Part shown: one piece after another, positions 23,738 to 27,606 of the stretch
Position numbering within the stretch: position 1 is the stretch's first letter
Layout: each line of letters opens with the position of its first letter
Assembly (NCBI GenBank): GCA_964657795.1
Contig: CAZZWS010000020.1
Location: 1 to 27,606 of the forward strand
Reading direction: 5' to 3'
Source: CAHJXF01 sp964657795
GTDB lineage: Bacteria; Pseudomonadota; Gammaproteobacteria; Burkholderiales; Burkholderiaceae_D
DNA: 27,606 nucleotides
Notes under the pieces: generated by a model
Database searches by the model: none
What the model was told of the DNA's origin: nothing
Seen by the model: the letters and a program-made list of their open reading frames with translations, nothing else
Position numbers and translations under genes: made by a program

Positions 23738-25012
23738 ATGTCCCTGCGCATCGCACTGCCCGACGACGCCGTCCCCCTGGACCAGATCGCGCGGGCGAAC
23801 GAAGCCTTCGCGTCAGATCGGCGCGAACAACGCCTCAACCTGGGCATCGGCGTCTACACCGACGAGCAAGGCGCCGTGCCACTGATGCGGGCCGTGCGAC
23901 TGGCGGAGCGCCAGCTCTTCGACGCGGGAGCACCACATCGCTACCTGCCGATCGGCGGGCTCGAATCCTACAAGCGCTGCGCCCAGGCACTCGCACTCGG
24001 ACCCGACGAGCCCGCGATCGGTGCGGGTCGCGCCGTGACCGTCCAGACCCTGGGCGGCACCGGGGCCCTGAGCCTCGCCGCGAACCTGTTGCGCCAGCTG
24101 CGCGCCGATGCCGACGTGCTGATCAGCGACCCGTCGTGGGACAACCATCGGGCGATCTTCGAGACGGCCGGTTTCGCAGTGAACACCTACCCGTACGACG
24201 ATCCGGCCGCGCATGCCGTCGCTTTCGACGCGCTGATGGCGAGGCTCGCGCGGGCTGCGGCCGGCACGATCGTCGTGCTGCACGTGTGCTGCCACAACCC
24301 GACGGGCATGGATCTCGACGACGATCAATGGGACCGGCTGATCGACGTGATCGTCGAACGCGAGCTGATGCCGGTATGCGACATGGCGTACCAGGGCTTC
24401 GGCCGCGGCATCGTCGCGGACCGCGACGTGATCCGCCGCATGCTGGCCCGCGGCGTCGACCTGCTCGTCGCGAGCTCGCTATCGAAATCGTTCGCGCTGT
24501 ACGGCGATCGGGTCGGTGCGCTGACCGTCGTGACATCTTCCGCGAGCGACGCCATCAAGGTCGCCGCGTGCTTGAATCGCATCGTCCGCAGCACCTATTC
24601 GAACCCTCCGACGCACGGCGCCGCGATCGCCGCCACGGTGCTGTCGTCAGGCGAACTCCAGGCGATCTGGACCGGCGAGCTCGATGCGATGCGACAGCGC
24701 ATCGAGGCGATGCGGACACGCTTGTGCGCGCGCCTCGTGGCGATCGCACCGGAGCACGACCTTTCCTTCATCGCGAAGCAGCGAGGCATGTTCTCTTTCA
24801 CGGGCTTGCGAGCCGACGAGGTCGCGGCGCTGAACGCGGACCATGCGATCCACCTGTTGCCGAACGGTCGGATGTGTATCGCCGCGCTGAACGAGGGCAA
24901 TCTGGACCATGTCGCGAACGCCCTGGGCGATATCCTGTTGAAACGCCCATCGCATGCGGGAGACGGACTGTCGAGCACGGACCCGCTGGTCCGAGGTGTC
25001 GCGGTCGATTGA
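23738..25012 (+). CDS. Class I aminotransferase, AspC/TyrB (aspartate/aromatic) family
   Basis: The 424-residue PLP enzyme belongs to the aspartate/aromatic aminotransferase subgroup. Motifs are NLGIGVYTDEQGAVPLMRAVR (about 34-53), YLPIGGLESY, QTLGGTGALSLAA, DPSWDNH (131-137), CCHNPTGMDL (184-193) and the PLP lysine Lys250 in SSLSKSFALYGDRVG. AspC-family enzymes can use cysteine and its sulfinate as well as aspartate or aromatic amino acids. The divergent mercaptopyruvate sulfurtransferase makes cysteine transamination plausible, though unproven. The ATG at 23738 matches the family N-terminus (MSLRIALPDDAVPLDQI); it has a weak ribosome binding site. The gene runs alone and is followed by a 6-bp hairpin. 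Confidence 0.92.
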   Translation: MSLRIALPDDAVPLDQIARANEAFASDRREQRLNLGIGVYTDEQGAVPLMRAVRLAERQLFDAGAPHRYLPIGGLESYKRCAQALALGPDEPAIGAGRAVTVQTLGGTGALSLAANLLRQLRADADVLISDPSWDNHRAIFETAGFAVNTYPYDDPAAHAVAFDALMARLARAAAGTIVVLHVCCHNPTGMDLDDDQWDRLIDVIVERELMPVCDMAYQGFGRGIVADRDVIRRMLARGVDLLVASSLSKSFALYGDRVGALTVVTSSASDAIKVAACLNRIVRSTYSNPPTHGAAIAATVLSSGELQAIWTGELDAMRQRIEAMRTRLCARLVAIAPEHDLSFIAKQRGMFSFTGLRADEVAALNADHAIHLLPNGRMCIAALNEGNLDHVANALGDILLKRPSHAGDGLSSTDPLVRGVAVD

Positions 25013-25017
25013 TGCAT

Positions 25018-25033
25018 GCGGGCATGAGCCCGC
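25018..25033 (+). terminator. Possible stem-loop after the aminotransferase gene
   Basis: GCGGGC and GCCCGC form a perfect 6-bp stem with an ATGA loop, 5 nt after the stop codon. There is no T-tract, so intrinsic termination is uncertain. Confidence 0.35.
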
Positions 25034-25150
25034 GAGGGCACGCCGGGGTCGCTCCGACGACACTTCATGTGCCCTCCAACAACGAACGGAGACTTTCGGC
25101 TCGCCATCGATGACGCCTCGACCGCCGCGGCGCGCGCTCGGCATCCCTGT

Positions 25151-25880
25151 TTAATGCGGTCGCAGGGATCCACACGGCGTCGGCCGAAAGCAGCCGTCTA
25201 AGACTCGCCCCAACGCGCCAAGGATTTTTCCCGGCGTGAAGGGTTGCGGGAAGACCGCGGCGCCTAGGGGCCCCAATGCATCGTTGATGGCGTTCATCAC
25301 GGCGCCGGGTGGGCCGGCAATTCCTGCTTCTCCTGCGCCCTTGGCGACGAGCATCGAGCTGGCCGTTGGAGTCCGGACGCGCGCTACATCGATGTCCGGC
25401 ATCCCTCCGGACATCGGGACCCGATCGTCCGCCACGCTGCCGTCGAGTCGTTGGCCGTAATCGTCGCGAGGCATTCTTCGAACAACGCGCCGCCGATGCC
25501 CTGCACGTCTGTTCGTCGACCAGCATGGGTGATGACGCGCCCGCAATCCTCGACGGCCCAATGCTTGAGGAGCTTCACGAAGCCGGTATCGATGTCGCCC
25601 TTGACGTACGATGCCTGCACGCCGTTCGTGAAGATGACCGGGTCATCCTTCTGCGCGCAATGGCGCGTCACCATCAGTTCGGGGGTACGGCGGAAGCATC
25701 GAGTACGGGACGATGCCGGTCAGGTCGGCGATCTAGAACGCGTGGATGTCGCCGTCGGCGGCGACCGCAATGCGGCTGTCCACGCGATGCTCGCGCGCGC
25801 GGCCGTCGCTGGTGGGCGACTCGGGTCGGACGGCGACGAACTCGATCGGGCGCTTCAGCAAGATCGACAAGGCCACGACC
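25151..25880 (-). pseudogene. Relic of a molybdopterin-binding xanthine/CO-dehydrogenase-type large subunit
   Basis: Read on the minus strand, fragments of one protein family follow in order but in different frames. The first is VALSILLKRPIEFVAVRPES and REHRVDSRIAVAADGDIHAF, then an in-frame TAG, then IADLTGIVPYSM. After a jump comes VIFTNGVQASYVKGDIDTGF and LLKHWAVEDCGRVI. After a shift comes LVDEQ, then VQGIGGALFEECL. After another shift come SVADDRVPMSGGMPDIDVARV and KGAGEAGIAGPPGAVMNAIND. These match the C-terminal half of aerobic CO dehydrogenase/xanthine dehydrogenase molybdenum subunits. Several hundred residues between the YSM and NGVQ segments are missing. The gene is dead, with at least one stop, several frameshifts and a large internal deletion. 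No small or FAD subunit gene remains nearby. Confidence 0.8.
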
Positions 25881-26159
<279 letters not shown>

Positions 26160-26206
26160 AGACCGCGGATTATAGCAGCGCACCTGCGCGCCGGAGCACG
26201 CTCTCC

Positions 26207-26686
26207 TCACGGCCTCAGCAATGCGACGATCGCGATCAGTTCGGCGCGGACCGCGTCGATGTCGAAGCCATAGGACGACGCTCGCGCGTGGCGATCCGAT
26301 CCACCATCGAGAAGCGGCCCGTCGATCGATCCGTCGCCGTCCACCGATGAAGCCCTGCCTTCGCCACCGTCCATCGCGGCCTGCGCTTCACGCTTGGCCT
26401 CGGCACGCGCTTCGAGTCGCGTGTCCAGTCGATTGCGGGCGCCGCTGATCGTGAATCCCTGCTCGTACAACAGCTCGCGAATGCGCCGGATGAGCAGCAC
26501 TTCGTGATGCTGGTAGTAGCGACGATTGCCGCGTCGCTTGACCGGCTTCAGCTGCGTGAATTCCTGCTCCCAGTAACGCAGGACGTGCGGCTTCACGCCG
26601 CACAGTTCACTGACCTCGCCGATCGTGAAATAACGCTTGGCGGGAATCGGCGGCAGCGGCTGCGACTGCAGGTCGGTTTTGAGCAT
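26207..26686 (-). CDS. MerR-family transcription regulator
   Basis: The 159-residue protein has an N-terminal MerR winged helix (RYFTIGEVSELCGVKPHVLRY, then WEQEFTQLKPVKRRGNRRYY and EVLLIRRIRELLYEQGFTISGARNRL). A charged, Ala/Glu-rich and low-complexity C-terminus follows, with no recognisable metal-binding cysteine cluster. This type of regulator sits directly after ihfA in many betaproteobacteria; its target is not established. It starts 59 nt after the ihfA stop and is probably in the pheT-ihfA transcription unit. Confidence 0.9.
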   Translation of the reverse strand: MLKTDLQSQPLPPIPAKRYFTIGEVSELCGVKPHVLRYWEQEFTQLKPVKRRGNRRYYQHHEVLLIRRIRELLYEQGFTISGARNRLDTRLEARAEAKREAQAAMDGGEGRASSVDGDGSIDGPLLDGGSDRHARASSYGFDIDAVRAELIAIVALLRP

Positions 26687-26745
26687 GGCTTGCTCAGACC
26701 GGGGCGATCAGCGTCTCGACGCAGCGCGCGCGATACGGCGGCGGC

Positions 26746-27135
26746 TCAAGCCGCCGCGCGTACTTGAGCAAGCCCGTCGGCAGGCTCGTCGGATGCTTCG
26801 CCTTCGACGACGGCCTTGAGCTTCTGGCTGGCGTGGAAAGTCACCACGCGCCGCGCGGTGATGGGGATCGCCTCACCGGTCTTGGGGTTGCGTCCGGGAC
26901 GCTGCGGCTTGTCGCGCAACTGGAAATTGCCGAAGCCCGACAGCTTGACACTGTCGCCGCGCTGCAGGGCGAAGCGGATCTCTTCGAAGAACGTGTCGAC
27001 CATGTCCTTCGCTTCCCGCTTGTTGAGCCCGACGCGTTCGAACAACAGCTCGGCCAGTTCGGCCTTGGTCAGGGTACCCGCGCCGGTCGTCGTGCGACGA
27101 GGCGCAGCGCTGGAAATCGACGAAGGCTGCTGCAT
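26746..27135 (-). CDS. ihfA: Integration host factor subunit alpha
   Basis: The product has 129 residues, longer than the usual 95-110 because of a 20-residue Ser/Thr/Arg-rich N-terminal extension and an acidic/Ala-rich tail. The core is typical: LTKAELAELLFERVGLNKREAKDMV, the dimer helices, then the DNA-binding arm GFGNFQLRDKPQRPGRNPKTG with the intercalating proline, and RRVVTFHASQKLK. With IhfB it bends DNA at specific sites. It lies 47 nt after pheT, the classical pheST-ihfA order. No clear ribosome binding site precedes the ATG; no better in-frame start was seen before LTKAEL. Confidence 0.96.
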   Translation of the reverse strand: MQQPSSISSAAPRRTTTGAGTLTKAELAELLFERVGLNKREAKDMVDTFFEEIRFALQRGDSVKLSGFGNFQLRDKPQRPGRNPKTGEAIPITARRVVTFHASQKLKAVVEGEASDEPADGLAQVRAAA

Positions 27136-27182
27136 GGATGGGTGGGTGCGGAAGGTCTGAGACCCGGTCTAGGACCCGGACT

Positions 27183-27606
27183 TCACGATCGCAGGCGGGC
27201 ACCGAGACTCTCGCCGAGAGCGGTCACGATCTGCGTCATCGCGGCCTCGATCGCGGCCTCGTCCAGGGTCTGCCGAGTATCTTGCAAGCGAAACCGGAAG
27301 GCAAGGCTCTTCTCGTTTTCATTCAAGCCTTTGCCGCGATATTGGTCGAACAGGGAGACGTCGCGTATGAGGTCGCCGCAACCCTTTCTGGCCTCGTCGA
27401 TGGCCGTCATCACACGGGCTGCCGGCACTGCGTGGTCGACGATCAGCGCGAGGTCGCGGAGGACCGTCGGGAAGCGCGACACGGCCTCGACGTGCGGCAG
27501 GTCGCGTTGCATCGATGCGACGGCGTCGATCTCGAAGACGATCGGCGCCGAAGGCAATTCATAGGCCTGCACCCAGCGCGGATGCAGTTCGCCGATGAAG
27601 CCGACG
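27183..27606 (-). CDS. pheT: Phenylalanine-tRNA ligase beta subunit, C-terminal end (partial)
   Basis: The frame enters at the right edge and gives the last 140 or so residues: VGFIGELHPRW, then SRFPTVLRDLALIVDH, VSLFDQYRGKGLNENEKSLAFRFR and TLDEAAIEA. This is the C-terminal anticodon-binding (FDX-ACB) domain of PheT, which helps charge tRNA-Phe with phenylalanine. The rest of the gene, and pheS, should lie beyond the window. Confidence 0.96.
   Translation of the reverse strand, partial: VGFIGELHPRWVQAYELPSAPIVFEIDAVASMQRDLPHVEAVSRFPTVLRDLALIVDHAVPAARVMTAIDEARKGCGDLIRDVSLFDQYRGKGLNENEKSLAFRFRLQDTRQTLDEAAIEAAMTQIVTALGESLGARLRS

Overview
The window is GC-rich proteobacterial chromosome, most likely from a betaproteobacterium of Burkholderiales type. 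The best marker is the right edge, where pheT (partial), ihfA, a MerR-family regulator and tRNA-Pro(GGG) lie in series on the minus strand. That order is typical of betaproteobacteria, and the IhfA sequence fits. The exact genus cannot be told from the sequence.

Region 1 (1-6841) is an acetyl-phosphate and stress block. It holds the 3' part of acetate kinase (+), a minus-strand series (a 105-residue unknown, a tandem PRC-barrel protein and an SPFH/stomatin-like membrane protein), a complete phosphoketolase (+) and a Crp/Fnr-type regulator (-). Phosphoketolase and acetate kinase together turn sugar phosphates into acetyl phosphate and then acetate plus ATP. The regulator appears to start at a TTG whose ribosome binding site lies inside a perfect hairpin.

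Region 2 (about 7162-25012) is the most interesting part. It looks like one regulon built around a LysR-type regulator. On one side is a divergent hydantoin/Asp-Glu racemase. On the other is a tightly coupled plus-strand operon: a DapA-like lyase with altered active-site residues, a hydantoinase/dihydropyrimidinase, a peptide-type ABC binding protein with a frameshift in a C10 tract, two permeases, a second binding-protein homologue without a signal peptide, a VOC protein, and a P-loop NTPase fused to a formylglycine-generating-enzyme-like domain. Facing it is a minus-strand operon of a 3-mercaptopyruvate sulfurtransferase, a TonB-dependent receptor and a PatB/MalY-type C-S lyase. A class I aminotransferase (+) closes the block. 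Three copies of a 15-bp palindrome (consensus ATAACACGRBGTTAW) lie 102-118 nt upstream of the racemase, the DapA-like gene and the sulfurtransferase, all in the same orientation towards the gene. They tie the three units together. The gene set suggests uptake and breakdown of a cyclic amide/ureide or related amino-acid derivative, possibly sulfur-containing, but the substrate is inference. No ABC ATPase and no N-carbamoyl-amino-acid amidohydrolase is present in the window.

Region 3 (25013-26082) is decayed DNA. It holds a broken, internally deleted relic of a molybdopterin-binding xanthine/CO-dehydrogenase-type subunit and lies on the 3' side of tRNA-Pro. This fits an accessory segment placed next to a tRNA gene, although no integrase or att repeat was seen. 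Region 4 (26083-27606) is conserved core genome.
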